Shown: positions 1 through 7,792 of the stretch, one piece after another | How the letters are laid out: every line of letters begins with the position of its first letter | Numbering within the stretch: position 1 is the stretch's first letter | Source: Bradyrhizobium sp. | GTDB taxonomy: Bacteria; Pseudomonadota; Alphaproteobacteria; Rhizobiales; Xanthobacteraceae | DNA length: 45,582 bases | Direction of reading: 5' to 3' | Assembly (NCBI RefSeq): GCF_027307225.1 | Contig: NZ_DAHUXJ010000067.1 | Coordinates: forward strand, 1 to 45,582 | Program-made: the position numbers and the translations under genes | The notes under the pieces: model-generated | Seen by the model: only the letters and a program-made list of their open reading frames with translations | Database searches by the model: none | What the model was told of the DNA's origin: nothing

Positions 1-1133
1 GGCGGCGGCTTGTCGTCGTAGAACTGCGCGAGGAACGAGGCCAGCACCTCCTCGGGCGTGAATGATTTCTCCGCTTTGGGAAAATAGGCGCGGTTGCCCC
101 AGTTCTGGCCGGTGCGGAAGAAGAACACCTCGACACAGGAATATCCGCCCTCTTGATGGATCGCGAAAACGTCGGCCTCTGGTACCGTTCTCGGATTGAT
201 GCCTTGCTGAGATTGAATCGCCGACAAGGCTGCGAGACGGTCGCGGTAAAGCGCTGCGGTTTCGAATTCGAGCGCAGCGGATGCCTTCTCCATCTCGGCC
301 GCAAGTTCCTGCTTCACTGCCCGGCTCTTGCCCGACAGGAAGTCCTTGGCTTCGCGCACCAGTTCCGTATAGCCCGGAAAATCGATTTCCCCGGTGCACG
401 GTCCGGCGCAGCGCTTGATCTGGTAAAGCAGGCACGGCCGGGTGCGGCTTTCGAAAAACGCATCCGTGCAGGAGCGCACCAGGAAGGCGCGCTGGAGCGC
501 GGTGATGGTGCGATTGACCGCGCCGGCCGAAGCAAAGGGTCCGAAATATTGTCCGGGCCGGCTTTGCGCGCCGCGATGCTTGAGAATCTGCGGCGCCCAG
601 TGATCGCCCGTGATCAGAATGTAGGGAAACGACTTGTCGTCGCGCAGTTGCACGTTGAAGCGCGGGCGCAACTGCTTGATCAGGTTGGCCTCGAGCAACA
701 GCGCTTCGGTTTCGGTTGCCGTCGAAACGATCTCGACCGCGACGGTCGCTGCGATCATGCGCAGGATGCGCGCCGGCAGCGGTGAGGAGGCGCGGGCATA
801 GGAAGAAAGCCGCTTGCGGACATTCTTGGCCTTGCCGACATAAAGCACATCGTTCGCCGCATTGAGCATGCGGTAGACGCCAGGCGAGGTCGGCGCGAGC
901 TTGACCGCGTGCTCGATCGCGGCATGCCCGATCGCCAGCCGGCCTTCGGCGACGGCCTCATTGCCGTCTTCGGCGCCTTCTGCTTCCGGAAGCCGCGCCT
1001 CGTCCTCTTCGTCGGTCGCGACAATTGCAGGATCGATGTCGCCGGCAGCGAGATTCGGCGCCTGATCCGGCTGCGATGGGGAGCGCTCCTCCCTGTTGGT
1101 GCTGTTTGCCTGATTGGTCGATTCGCGAGCCAT
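1..1133 (-). CDS. uvrC: UvrABC excinuclease subunit C, 5' part (runs off the window)
   Basis: UvrC makes the two incisions flanking a lesion during nucleotide excision repair, acting on the UvrB-DNA complex. About 377 N-terminal residues are visible; the C-terminal nuclease and helix-hairpin-helix parts lie beyond position 1. After an acidic extension of about 60 residues comes the GIY-YIG nuclease domain (PGVYRM, then [13 protein letters not shown]), a cysteine-bearing segment ([15 protein letters not shown]) and the UVR motif that contacts UvrB (around [15 protein letters not shown]). The start is the ATG at 1133, preceded by AAGGTCC. Two-codon ORFs sit just upstream (separate entry). uvrB lies 40 kb away, so the two are not co-transcribed. 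Identification is secure; only the start could shift, because the extension is poorly conserved in the family. Confidence 0.96.
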   Translation of the reverse strand, partial: MARESTNQANSTNREERSPSQPDQAPNLAAGDIDPAIVATDEEDEARLPEAEGAEDGNEAVAEGRLAIGHAAIEHAVKLAPTSPGVYRMLNAANDVLYVGKAKNVRKRLSSYARASSPLPARILRMIAATVAVEIVSTATETEALLLEANLIKQLRPRFNVQLRDDKSFPYILITGDHWAPQILKHRGAQSRPGQYFGPFASAGAVNRTITALQRAFLVRSCTDAFFESRTRPCLLYQIKRCAGPCTGEIDFPGYTELVREAKDFLSGKSRAVKQELAAEMEKASAALEFETAALYRDRLAALSAIQSQQGINPRTVPEADVFAIHQEGGYSCVEVFFFRTGQNWGNRAYFPKAEKSFTPEEVLASFLAQFYDDKPP

Positions 1134-1187
1134 TGGACCTTAGAACATGGGACCTAAAACATGGGACCTGAAATATGGAACCTGGAA
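1134..1187 (-). repeat. Tandem 14-15 bp repeat with two-codon upstream ORFs before uvrC
   Basis: Read on the minus strand, a unit of the form AGGTCCCATGTTT recurs up to the uvrC start. Each good unit carries an SD-like AGG followed at once by ATG. Two of these ATGs open minimal ORFs: Met-Phe-stop at 1162-1154 (ATG TTT TAG) and Met-Phe-stop at 1148-1140 (ATG TTC TAA). The last unit supplies the SD and ATG of uvrC itself; the most distal unit has ATA and is dead. The repeat and the minigenes are directly visible; a role in tuning uvrC translation is inference. Confidence 0.6.
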
Positions 1188-1366
1188 TTTAGGTGTCGTC
1201 CTCGCCGCCCGCCAGTAACACTCCCTTAAGGCTACGAAGCCGCGAGTCTCAGGCCTTAACAACCCTTTAACTTAAAAGTCTCGATAAATCCGCAGAGAAA
1301 AAAGTGCAAATCCGTAACCATGCCGATGGCCAGGGGCTGAAGCACTTTCTGCGTGGAGTGTGCGTG

Positions 1367-1993
1367 ATGAGCAGGATTGTTTTGGTCGCAGCGGCCGTGA
1401 TCGCCGCAGTATGGACTTCTTCGGTTGAGGGCGCCGATCTGGGTTATGGCCAGCCTTACCAGCCTTACACCGTCAATCAGCCGCTCAACATCTACAGCTG
1501 GGCCGGGCCATACCTCGGCGGCAACGTCGGCTGGAATTGGGGTTCGGTCGACAACAATCCAACCAAGCCGTCGGGTCTCGTGGGTGGTGCGCAGGCCGGC
1601 TACAACTGGCAGACCGGTCCGTGGGTGTTCGGCGTCGAGGCCGACATTCAGGGCAATGGTGCGTCCGATACGTTTGCGCCCTGGAAATTCTCCAACCCGT
1701 GGTTTGGCACCGTCCGCGGCCGCGCCGGCTACGCCCTCAACAACATCCTGTTCTATGGCACCGCCGGCCTCGCCTACGGCGAATTGCAAGGCCAGACGTT
1801 TGGCCTGTCAGAGAGCCATACCAATGCCGGCTGGACCGTCGGGCTGGGTGCGGAAGTCGGGCTTGCCCGCAACTGGAGCGCCAAGGTCGAATATCTCTTT
1901 GTCGACTTGAACGACAGCAACTTCGTGATCACGGGCGCTCAGAACGGCTACAGCTTCGGCTTGCTGCGTGCCGGCGTGAACTATCGCTTCTAA
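1367..1993 (+). CDS. Outer membrane beta-barrel protein, Omp25/Omp31-like
   Basis: A 208-residue exported protein. The chosen ATG follows GGAG with good spacing and begins a signal peptide (charged Ser-Arg start, hydrophobic core, cleavage near VEGA-D at residues 22-24); an earlier in-frame start at 1304 would bury that signal. The mature part has short alternating strands rich in Gly, Tyr and Trp (YLGGNVGWNWG, AGYNWQTG, GRAGYALNN, VEYLFVDL) and ends in YRF, the aromatic terminus used for BAM insertion. This matches the small porin-like surface barrels of Rhizobiales. A strong terminator follows, so it is probably monocistronic. Its exact role (envelope stability or surface antigen) cannot be read from sequence. 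Confidence 0.85.
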   Translation: MSRIVLVAAAVIAAVWTSSVEGADLGYGQPYQPYTVNQPLNIYSWAGPYLGGNVGWNWGSVDNNPTKPSGLVGGAQAGYNWQTGPWVFGVEADIQGNGASDTFAPWKFSNPWFGTVRGRAGYALNNILFYGTAGLAYGELQGQTFGLSESHTNAGWTVGLGAEVGLARNWSAKVEYLFVDLNDSNFVITGAQNGYSFGLLRAGVNYRF

Positions 1994-2020
1994 GAATAAA
2001 AACAGCACCAACCACAAACT

Positions 2021-2051
2021 CCCGGCCGCGGCGGCGGCCGGGATCTTTTTT
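2021..2051 (+). terminator. Rho-independent terminator after the barrel gene
   Basis: A perfect 9-bp GC stem (CCCGGCCGC at 2021-2029 with GCGGCCGGG at 2034-2042) and a 4-base loop are followed by ATCTTTTTT. It begins 27 bases after the stop of the barrel gene and ends just before the 3' end of the converging cspA gene. Confidence 0.85.
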
Positions 2052-2059
2052 GACTCGGC

Positions 2060-2272
2060 TTACGAGACCACGAGGTTGACCGCCTTGGGCCCCTTGCCCT
2101 TCTTGTCCGGTTCGACCTCGAATGTGATGCGCTGTCCTTCGGTCAAATCCTTCAGACCGGCGCGCTCCACGGCGGTGATGTGAACGAACACATCGCGGCC
2201 GCCGTCGTCGGGCTTGATGAAGCCGTAGCCGCGTTCTCCGTTGAAGAACTTGACCGTTCCAGTCATGGCCAT
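2060..2272 (-). CDS. cspA: Cold shock protein, CspA family
   Basis: A 70-residue single cold-shock domain: a small beta-barrel that binds single-stranded RNA or DNA and melts RNA structure. RNP1 appears as GYGFIKPDD (residues 16-24) and RNP2 as DVFVHI. The start chosen (MAMTGTVKFF) follows GGGAGGG at 7-8 bases; an upstream extension to 2350 would read through that SD. The leader on the minus strand holds a GC hairpin (2376-2400), in keeping with the structured leaders of csp mRNAs, but no canonical cold box was recognised. Several paralogues are usual in these genomes, so the symbol is a family name. Confidence 0.95.
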   Translation of the reverse strand: MAMTGTVKFFNGERGYGFIKPDDGGRDVFVHITAVERAGLKDLTEGQRITFEVEPDKKGKGPKAVNLVVS

Positions 2273-2541
2273 CGGGAAACCCTCCCCCCGCATTGCTCCG
2301 CCGCCACGCTCCTCTCGCGTGGTGGTCGACCGGACCTTCGCTGCGGACACTTCCGCCAGGGGTATTGGCCATCCAGGAGGGCCTGTAATGCGGGCCCTCC
2401 CTCAAAATCAGAAGAGGCCTTGTCACTCCGCCGCTACCATTCGCGGAAGCGGAACGTAAAGCCGATCCCAATAGTGACGAGCATAATACGGTTCCCGGCC
2501 AATTGCCTATCGGACTTTTAAGGGCGCAAGGGGTTGTGAGC

Positions 2542-3405
2542 TCAGGGTTTGGGTATCTCTAACCGGAAGCGTCCGGCGCCGCCCTGGCCGAGTGGCTTTT
2601 CCAGCTCGGGTAGGATCGTCTTCAACTCGGCTGCGAGCGTCCATGGCGGGTTGACGACCAGAAGGCCGGCCGAGGTGAGGCCAGTATCCGCAATTTGCGG
2701 CGCGACGCTGAATTCAAGGCGCAGACATTTTCCGGACGGTCTTGCTTGTTCGATTGCTTGCGTGACCTGCCGCGCCAGGTCGTCGGTCGCGCGCCGGCTC
2801 TTGGCCGGATACCACAACAGATAGCTGCCGGTCGGCCATTTCGCGTAAGCCTCGGCAAAGCCTTCGGCCAGCCGTTCGAACTCGTTCTTCTGCTCATAGG
2901 GCGGATCGATCAGGACAAGGCCGCGCCGCTCCTTCGGCGGCACGAAGGCGGGGAGCGCCGTCCAGCCGTCGAGATCGACCACGCGGGCCTGGGTGTCGCG
3001 CCGCAACGCTTCGATCAGCGCCTTTCGCGCGCCGGCTTCGACTTCGCAGGCGGTCAAGCGGTCCTGCGGCCGCAACAGCGCGCGCGAGATCAGCGGCGAT
3101 CCCGGATAGGCCGCAATCTGCGCGCCTATCGGATTGAACGAGCGGACAATGTCGAGATAGGGCATGACCAGCGGCAGCGCGTTTTCCGAAAACCGCGCCT
3201 GCAGGACGCGCGCAATTCCGGTGAGCCATTCGCCACTGCGCTCGGCCTCTTCGCCGGTGAGATCATAAATGCCGGCGCCGGCGTGGGTGTCGATCACGCG
3301 AAAGGCGGCGTTCTTTTCCTGCAAATAAAGCAGGATGCGAACCAGCACGATGTGCTTGATGACGTCTGCAAAGTTGCCGGCGTGAAAGGCGTGACGGTAG
3401 TTCAT
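2542..3405 (-). CDS. rlmJ: 23S rRNA (adenine-2030-N6)-methyltransferase RlmJ
   Basis: 287 residues, the family's usual length. RlmJ methylates N6 of A2030 of 23S rRNA with SAM. The characteristic start NYRHAFHAGNFADV is present, followed by the SAM-binding segment VIDTHAGAGIYDL (about 38-49) and the N6-adenine methyltransferase motif DPPY at 167-170. The ATG at 3405 begins exactly at the family N-terminus. It stands alone; the upstream gap to the RNase gene is filled by a palindromic repeat. Confidence 0.95.
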   Translation of the reverse strand: MNYRHAFHAGNFADVIKHIVLVRILLYLQEKNAAFRVIDTHAGAGIYDLTGEEAERSGEWLTGIARVLQARFSENALPLVMPYLDIVRSFNPIGAQIAAYPGSPLISRALLRPQDRLTACEVEAGARKALIEALRRDTQARVVDLDGWTALPAFVPPKERRGLVLIDPPYEQKNEFERLAEGFAEAYAKWPTGSYLLWYPAKSRRATDDLARQVTQAIEQARPSGKCLRLEFSVAPQIADTGLTSAGLLVVNPPWTLAAELKTILPELEKPLGQGGAGRFRLEIPKP

Positions 3406-3447
3406 GGCCCAGCACTACGCCACTACGCAGCGTGGGGCAAAGGCTCA

Positions 3448-3580
3448 GCGTCCCGGACGCGTTGCGGCGTAAAATGCCCCGGCGCAGAGCCGGGACCTAC
3501 GCTTGGTGGCGGCAGATAGTGGGCCCCGGATCAGCAGCGCACCGCGCCGCAACCGCGGCGCATGCGCAGCATCCGGGGAG
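3448..3580. repeat. GTCCCGGACGC palindromic repeat, copy A
   Basis: A region of nested inverted repeats built from GTCCCGGACGC, GGCCCCGGATCAGCAGCGCACC and GCGCAGCATCCGGGGA-type segments. Three related copies occur at 26137-26267, 34953-35079 and 37691-37850. It fills the space between rlmJ and the RNase T2 gene and ends a few bases beyond that gene's stop. No coding signal. Confidence 0.7.
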
Positions 3581-3586
3581 CGCCGA

Positions 3587-4300
3587 TCACCCGCCCCTGA
3601 CCGGCGGCATCGTCACCTGGTCGCGCTTGCAGGCGCGGCGATCGATCTCGTCGCAGCCGCGGAACTGCAAATCCTTGCCCATGCAGATGCGCACTTCGCT
3701 CAGCCGCGATCGATTGCACGTCACGGCGATCGCGTTGGCCGGAAGGCCCGGATTGGCCTTGATGAAGGCGTCCTCGACTTCAGCCGGCGCGACAGTTTTC
3801 GGATCGGCAAGGTTGATGAATTCGGGCGGGATCTTCACCGCTGCGCGGGCCTTGCGGATGGTTTCGAAATAACCGCGGGGGCCAAGGCCGGAGCAGGTGC
3901 CGTGCTTTTTCCATTCGTTGAAAATCAATCCCGGCGCCGGCATCAGGTCCAGCATCGAGGTCATGATGTTGCGGTCGAGCCAGGAATCCCGATCGCAATA
4001 TTCGGGAAAGCCATGCTCATATTGCGGCCACAGGCCGTGGACCACGAAGGAAAAGGGTCTGCTGCCGCCGCACTGCACCTGTTGCGAGCGGCCGCTGTTG
4101 CCGCGTTCGGCCGCGTCCTCGCAGAAGGAGGGCGACCAGGACAGCGACAGCACATAAAAATCAAATTCGCCGGGGGTGTTTTGCCGCCCGTCCTGCGCGA
4201 AGGCGCTGGTGGTGGCGCCAAGGCCGATCGCCGCCGCAACAACGAGATAGCCGGAGACCGAAAAAATCCACGCCTTCGGACCAAAACCAAACCGAACCAT
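3587..4300 (-). CDS. Ribonuclease T2 family protein, periplasmic
   Basis: 237 residues with an N-terminal signal peptide (hydrophobic stretch then TSAFA-Q). Both T2 active-site boxes are intact: CAS1 as FVVHGLWP (His near 88) and CAS2 as FNEWKKHGTC (Glu 129, Lys 132, His 133). Paired cysteines suggest disulfides, as expected for an exported enzyme like RNase I. It should cleave RNA unspecifically through 2',3'-cyclic phosphates. The ATG at 4300 follows GAGGG; a GTG at 4315 is the alternative. It lies downstream of an exported protein gene on the same strand with a 130-base gap. Confidence 0.93.
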   Translation of the reverse strand: MVRFGFGPKAWIFSVSGYLVVAAAIGLGATTSAFAQDGRQNTPGEFDFYVLSLSWSPSFCEDAAERGNSGRSQQVQCGGSRPFSFVVHGLWPQYEHGFPEYCDRDSWLDRNIMTSMLDLMPAPGLIFNEWKKHGTCSGLGPRGYFETIRKARAAVKIPPEFINLADPKTVAPAEVEDAFIKANPGLPANAIAVTCNRSRLSEVRICMGKDLQFRGCDEIDRRACKRDQVTMPPVRGG

Positions 4301-4432
4301 AAGCCAAGCCCTCACTCCACGATCCCTGCCGGAACGGTAGCATGCAGCTGGAACATTTCAAGAACAAAAATAGATGTGCTAACCGACGACTGCCGGCCGC
4401 GCCTCAAGATGCTTCGAGGGAACGCCTTGGAA

Positions 4433-4903
4433 TCAGGGCTTGGCGCCCGTGCAGTACGGGTTATAGGCCCAGTTGCGATCAAGGCCGGTGACGCACCATT
4501 CGACACCCTGGTCGTAGCCGGCAAAGCTGCCGTCCTCGATGATCGAGTAGTGTACGGCGTGAACCCTGCCGTCGCTCAGCATGACGTCGCCGCCGCAATA
4601 GCGGCGCGGAATGTTGTCGGACTGCCAGGGCCGATAGGCGATTTCATGGATTTTGCCGTACGCCGTGATCGTCAGCCTGGAATTCCAGTAGGTGCTCTCT
4701 TTTTCCTGGAATTGCGATGTGATCGTGCCCAGCGCCGCCTCGCAGGTCTTCAGCCGCCCTTCGTATTTCGGGCCGGTAAGCCAGAAGTTGAGTTCGAGCG
4801 GATTGGCTGCTTCGGCGGCCTGGCCGAATGCGAACAGGCCGAACACGGCCCCGAGCGCCGCGCCAAGGCTGGCTTTCCTGGCAGAGGAAAAAAGGTCACG
4901 CAT
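4433..4903 (-). CDS. Small exported protein of unknown function
   Basis: 156 residues from the ATG at 4903. A signal peptide (basic MRDLFSSARK, hydrophobic core, cleavage near AAEA-A) precedes a mature domain with four cysteines (KTCEAAL, RRYCGGD, VEWCVTG, NPYCTG), probably two disulfides in the periplasm. No family recognised. The longer reading from 4987 would place the signal peptide internally, so it was rejected. It may share a transcript with the RNase T2 gene; that is inference from orientation only. Confidence 0.75.
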   Translation of the reverse strand: MRDLFSSARKASLGAALGAVFGLFAFGQAAEAANPLELNFWLTGPKYEGRLKTCEAALGTITSQFQEKESTYWNSRLTITAYGKIHEIAYRPWQSDNIPRRYCGGDVMLSDGRVHAVHYSIIEDGSFAGYDQGVEWCVTGLDRNWAYNPYCTGAKP

Positions 4904-5008
4904 CTTCGGCCCACCCCATGATTGAGCGAGACGAACCGTGCCGTGAAGCCTCCCCAAGGTCAAGTGCAGCGCGGCAACACCTGCCAATAACTCCTGGTAG
5001 TGCGGGGT

Positions 5009-5174
5009 CTAGTGTCCCGGTTCTGACATTCGTATCATGTCGCGGCGGGTTCGTTTACGAATGTCAGAACCAAAGGGACACTAGCAAATGTCTGATTCTA
5101 GTGAAGCTTTGACTCTGACGTTCCTTGGAGAGGTTGCCGCAAAACTGAAAGGAACGTCAGAGTCGCTTCACTAG
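5009..5174. repeat. Two-hairpin BIME-like element, copy A
   Basis: Hairpin 1 (5009-5084) has arms CTAGTGTCCC-GGTTCTGAC and its complement, with a 21-base loop and three extra bases in the right arm. A 13-base linker follows, then hairpin 2 (5098-5174) with a different stem (CTAGTGAAGC, GACTCTGACGTTCC) and three extra bases (TTT) in the left arm. The inner arms carry the bulges, so the element is two related hairpins in opposite orientation, as in a BIME. Copy B at 7625-7792 has the same layout with different stem bases. Confidence 0.85.
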
Positions 5175-5232
5175 TGCTTTTCAGGGCCCGCGATGCGCTC
5201 TAAGGTATTGCCCGAAATACACGGAGTAAGCG

Positions 5233-5523
5233 ATGCGAATCATCAAGGCCGCTGTTCTCATGGGCGCCGCCGCCATGCTGTCGTGGGCACCGGCACGGGC
5301 CGATATCGTGCCACCGTTCAAAGGCAACGATACCGGCGGCATCATCTCCTACGAGCTGGCCCAGCGCGTCGATGCCCGTCAGCTCGCGGTCGAACACTGC
5401 GCCTCCTATGGCAAGGTGGCGAAATTTCTTGCGGTCGACGCCCAATATGGCGGCTACGTTTCCTTCGCCTGCCGCTGGGTGCCCTATGGCGCCAGTCAAC
5501 GGCCGTTGCGCACCCTCTATTGA
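5233..5523 (+). CDS. Small exported protein of unknown function
   Basis: 96 residues. GGAG lies 7 bases before the ATG. A clear signal peptide (MRIIKAAVLMGAAAML, cleavage APARA-D near residue 24) is followed by a mature part of about 72 residues with two cysteines (VEHCASYGK and SFACRWVP), probably one disulfide. It ends in ...RTLY. No family recognised. The next gene on this strand, 72 bases on, is also exported, and the two may be co-transcribed. A short direct repeat (5540-5582) of CTCTCATCnTCGTCGAGG lies between them. Confidence 0.8.
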   Translation: MRIIKAAVLMGAAAMLSWAPARADIVPPFKGNDTGGIISYELAQRVDARQLAVEHCASYGKVAKFLAVDAQYGGYVSFACRWVPYGASQRPLRTLY

Positions 5524-5595
5524 ATCTTTTGCAAGCATTGCCTCTCTCATCCTCGTCGAGGCTCTCTCATCTTCGTCGAGGCCGGAGCGTGACCG

Positions 5596-6138
5596 ATGAC
5601 GCGTGAACTTGCTGCCGTTGGCCTCGGTCTATGTCTGCTGCTGGCCGTGCCCGCCGATGCGGTGCGCGCCGAGGAGTTGCCGATCCGCAAAGCCGGGCTC
5701 TGGGAAATGAAGATGATCAGGGCCGGCTCGGCGATGCCGGAACTGGCGATGCAGCACTGCACCGACGAGACCGTCGACAAGGAAATGCACAACATGGTCT
5801 CGCCGATGGCGAAGCAAATCTGCTCCAGGCAGGATATCCAGAAGACGGCGACCGGCTATGTCACCGATTCCGTCTGCAGCGTCGCCGGCGTCGCGGTCTC
5901 CTCCCATTCGGAGGTCACGGGCGACTTCAATTCCGCCTATACGGTCACGACGACCTCGCACAGCGATCTCGGCAGCAAGGCTGCGCCGCACGACACCGTG
6001 ACCAGGATAGAGGCGAAATGGCTCGGCGCCTGCAAGCCGGATCAGAAGCCGGGTGACATCATCATGCCCGGCGGCGGCTTCAAGCTGAACGTCAAGGACG
6101 CGGCGAAACTCCGCAACCTCTTGCCCGGCGCCAAGTAG
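5596..6138 (+). CDS. DUF3617 domain exported protein
   Basis: 180 residues with a signal peptide (hydrophobic LAAVGLGLCLLLAVPADA, cleavage near VRAEE). The mature start RKAGLWEMKM is the DUF3617 hallmark; the family consists of small secreted proteins with conserved cysteines (QHCTDE, QICSRQ, DSVCSV, LGACKP) and no established activity. The ATG overlaps no other gene and agrees with family length. It converges on the histidine kinase gene with only 3 bases between the stops. Confidence 0.88.
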   Translation: MTRELAAVGLGLCLLLAVPADAVRAEELPIRKAGLWEMKMIRAGSAMPELAMQHCTDETVDKEMHNMVSPMAKQICSRQDIQKTATGYVTDSVCSVAGVAVSSHSEVTGDFNSAYTVTTTSHSDLGSKAAPHDTVTRIEAKWLGACKPDQKPGDIIMPGGGFKLNVKDAAKLRNLLPGAK

Positions 6139-6141
6139 CAG

Positions 6142-7458
6142 CTACACCGGAATTCGTACCGCGGCCCGCAGGCCGCCCATCGGACTGTCGCCGAGCGTGA
6201 TGTCGCCGCCGTGCGAGCGGGCGATGTCGCGGGCGATCGCAAGCCCCAGTCCCGTTCCGCCTTCGTCCTGGTTGCGGGCACCGTCGAGCCGCAGGAACGG
6301 CTTGAATACTTCCTCGCGCATGGCCTGTGGGATGCCGGGGCCGTCATCGTCGACCGTCACGGTCAGATAGCGGTGGTCGCGCTGGCCGGTGATCGAAATG
6401 CCGTTGGCGTGCCGCGCGGCGTTCGACACCAGATTGGCGAGGCAGCGCTTGAAGGCGGCTGGCTTCACCGTCACCACCGGAAGCCCCTGGAAGGCGACGG
6501 TTGCGGTATGGCCGTTGCGTTCGGCGTCGCTGCGTAATTCTTCCAGCGCCAGCGTCATGTCGGTCGGTTGCGCCACCTCGCCGGTATCGCCGCGCGCAAA
6601 CGCCAGATAGTCCTCCAGCATTCCCGACATTTCGTCGATATCCTTGCGCATGGCGTCGACTTCGGGGCTGTCGCCGATCAGCGCGAGTTCGAGCTTGAAG
6701 CGGGTCAGGATCGTGCGCAGATCGTGCGAGACGCCGGCCAGCATCGCGGTACGCTGTTCGATCGAACGCTCGATGCGCGATTTCATCTCGAGGAACGCCT
6801 GCGCGGCGCGGCGCACTTCGCGTGCTCCGCGCGGGCGGAAGTTCGGTGCTTCGCGGCCCATGCCGAAACTCTCGGCGGCGTCCGCCAGCCGCAGGATGGG
6901 GCGGATCTGGTTGTGCAGGAACAAGACGGCGACGATCAGGAGGATCGAGGACGTGCCGACCATCCAGAACAGGAAGATTTCCCAGTTCGCTGCGTAGGCC
7001 GCGCTGCGCTGGGCGAACACGCGCATCACCGAGTCATCGAGCTGAATGCGGATCTCCACCAGATTGGACCGGCCGACGGTGTCGATCCAGAACGGCTTGG
7101 CGATCTGCCGCGAAATCTGCACCGACAGCGACTGGTCGAGCAGCGAGAAGAACGGCTTCGGCCCCGGCGGCGGCATGCTGTCCGGCGCAAGAAAATCCAC
7201 CACAAGCCCGAGCCGTTGCTGGGCGATACGCCGAAGCTGCGAATGGTCCTTGTCTTGCGGGTAGCTCTTGTAAATGTCGATCAGCGCGGCAACGTCCGAC
7301 ACGACGGCCGCTGACAGGTGCCGCGTCACCGTATTCCAGTGCCGCTCCATGAAGACGAAGGCCACGACCGATTGCAGCACGACCATCGGCACGATCACGA
7401 TCAACAACGCGCGGGCGAACAGTCCGGTCGGCATCCAGCCCTTGAAGGCGTTGCCCAT
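6142..7458 (-). CDS. Sensor histidine kinase, EnvZ-like, of a two-component pair
   Basis: 438 residues from the ATG at 7458. Domains in order: TM1 (about 12-37), periplasmic segment with a run of prolines, TM2 (about 160-182), HAMP, dimerisation/phosphoacceptor helix with GVSHDLRT (His 245), and an ATPase domain with N box LVSNAARHA (Asn 346), DDDGPGIP and GGTGLGLAIA. It should autophosphorylate and pass phosphate to the regulator encoded just upstream. The reading frame stays open to a TTG at 7584, but that TTG lies inside a palindrome (7528-7582), so the upstream part is probably not translated. The signal sensed is unknown. A repeat element separates it from its regulator gene. Confidence 0.92.
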   Translation of the reverse strand: MGNAFKGWMPTGLFARALLIVIVPMVVLQSVVAFVFMERHWNTVTRHLSAAVVSDVAALIDIYKSYPQDKDHSQLRRIAQQRLGLVVDFLAPDSMPPPGPKPFFSLLDQSLSVQISRQIAKPFWIDTVGRSNLVEIRIQLDDSVMRVFAQRSAAYAANWEIFLFWMVGTSSILLIVAVLFLHNQIRPILRLADAAESFGMGREAPNFRPRGAREVRRAAQAFLEMKSRIERSIEQRTAMLAGVSHDLRTILTRFKLELALIGDSPEVDAMRKDIDEMSGMLEDYLAFARGDTGEVAQPTDMTLALEELRSDAERNGHTATVAFQGLPVVTVKPAAFKRCLANLVSNAARHANGISITGQRDHRYLTVTVDDDGPGIPQAMREEVFKPFLRLDGARNQDEGGTGLGLAIARDIARSHGGDITLGDSPMGGLRAAVRIPV

Positions 7459-7527
7459 CCGGCCATTGGCCGCCGCAACTCGTCCTGCGGCGGTGCGGAT
7501 GAAGGTGAGGGCGGTGTCGAGCGGCGC

Positions 7528-7595
7528 GGATTTAACGTTCGCCAGCCACCTGCCGCGATTCTCCGAGGCGAACGTCAAATCCAAAGCTCCACTTG
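7528..7595. repeat. Third hairpin of the CTAGTG family, degenerate half-element
   Basis: GGATTTAACGTTCGCC (7528-7543) pairs with GGCGAACGTCAAATCC (7567-7582) across a 23-base loop with one mismatch. The following AAAGCTCCACTT resembles the bulged inner arm AAAGGACCACTAG of copy B. It lies directly in front of the histidine kinase coding region, overlapping its longest possible reading frame. Confidence 0.65.
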
Positions 7596-7624
7596 TATCT
7601 CTGGTTTGCTCATCGGCGAGTGGG

Positions 7625-7792
7625 CTAGTGGTCCGATTCTAACATTCGCACCCCATCTCGGCGGCCCCTTTTGCGAATGTTAGAATCAAAGGACCACTAG
7701 CAGATATATGTTTCTAGTGGAGTTTAGGATTTGACATTCGCATTGCGAATTCGTGGCTAGGTGGGTAGCGAATGTCAAATCCACTCCACTAA
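7625..7792. repeat. Two-hairpin BIME-like element, copy B, inside the two-component operon
   Basis: Hairpin 1 at 7625-7700 (arms of 26 and 29 bases, 21-base loop), 13-base linker, hairpin 2 at 7714-7791 (arms of 28 and 24 bases). Spacing, loop length and position of the three-base bulges match copy A at 5009, while the stems differ: GATTCTAAC for GGTTCTGAC, GGTCC for GTCCC, each change matched on the opposite arm. The right end supplies the TAG stop of the response regulator (minus strand, 7791-7789). Confidence 0.88.
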
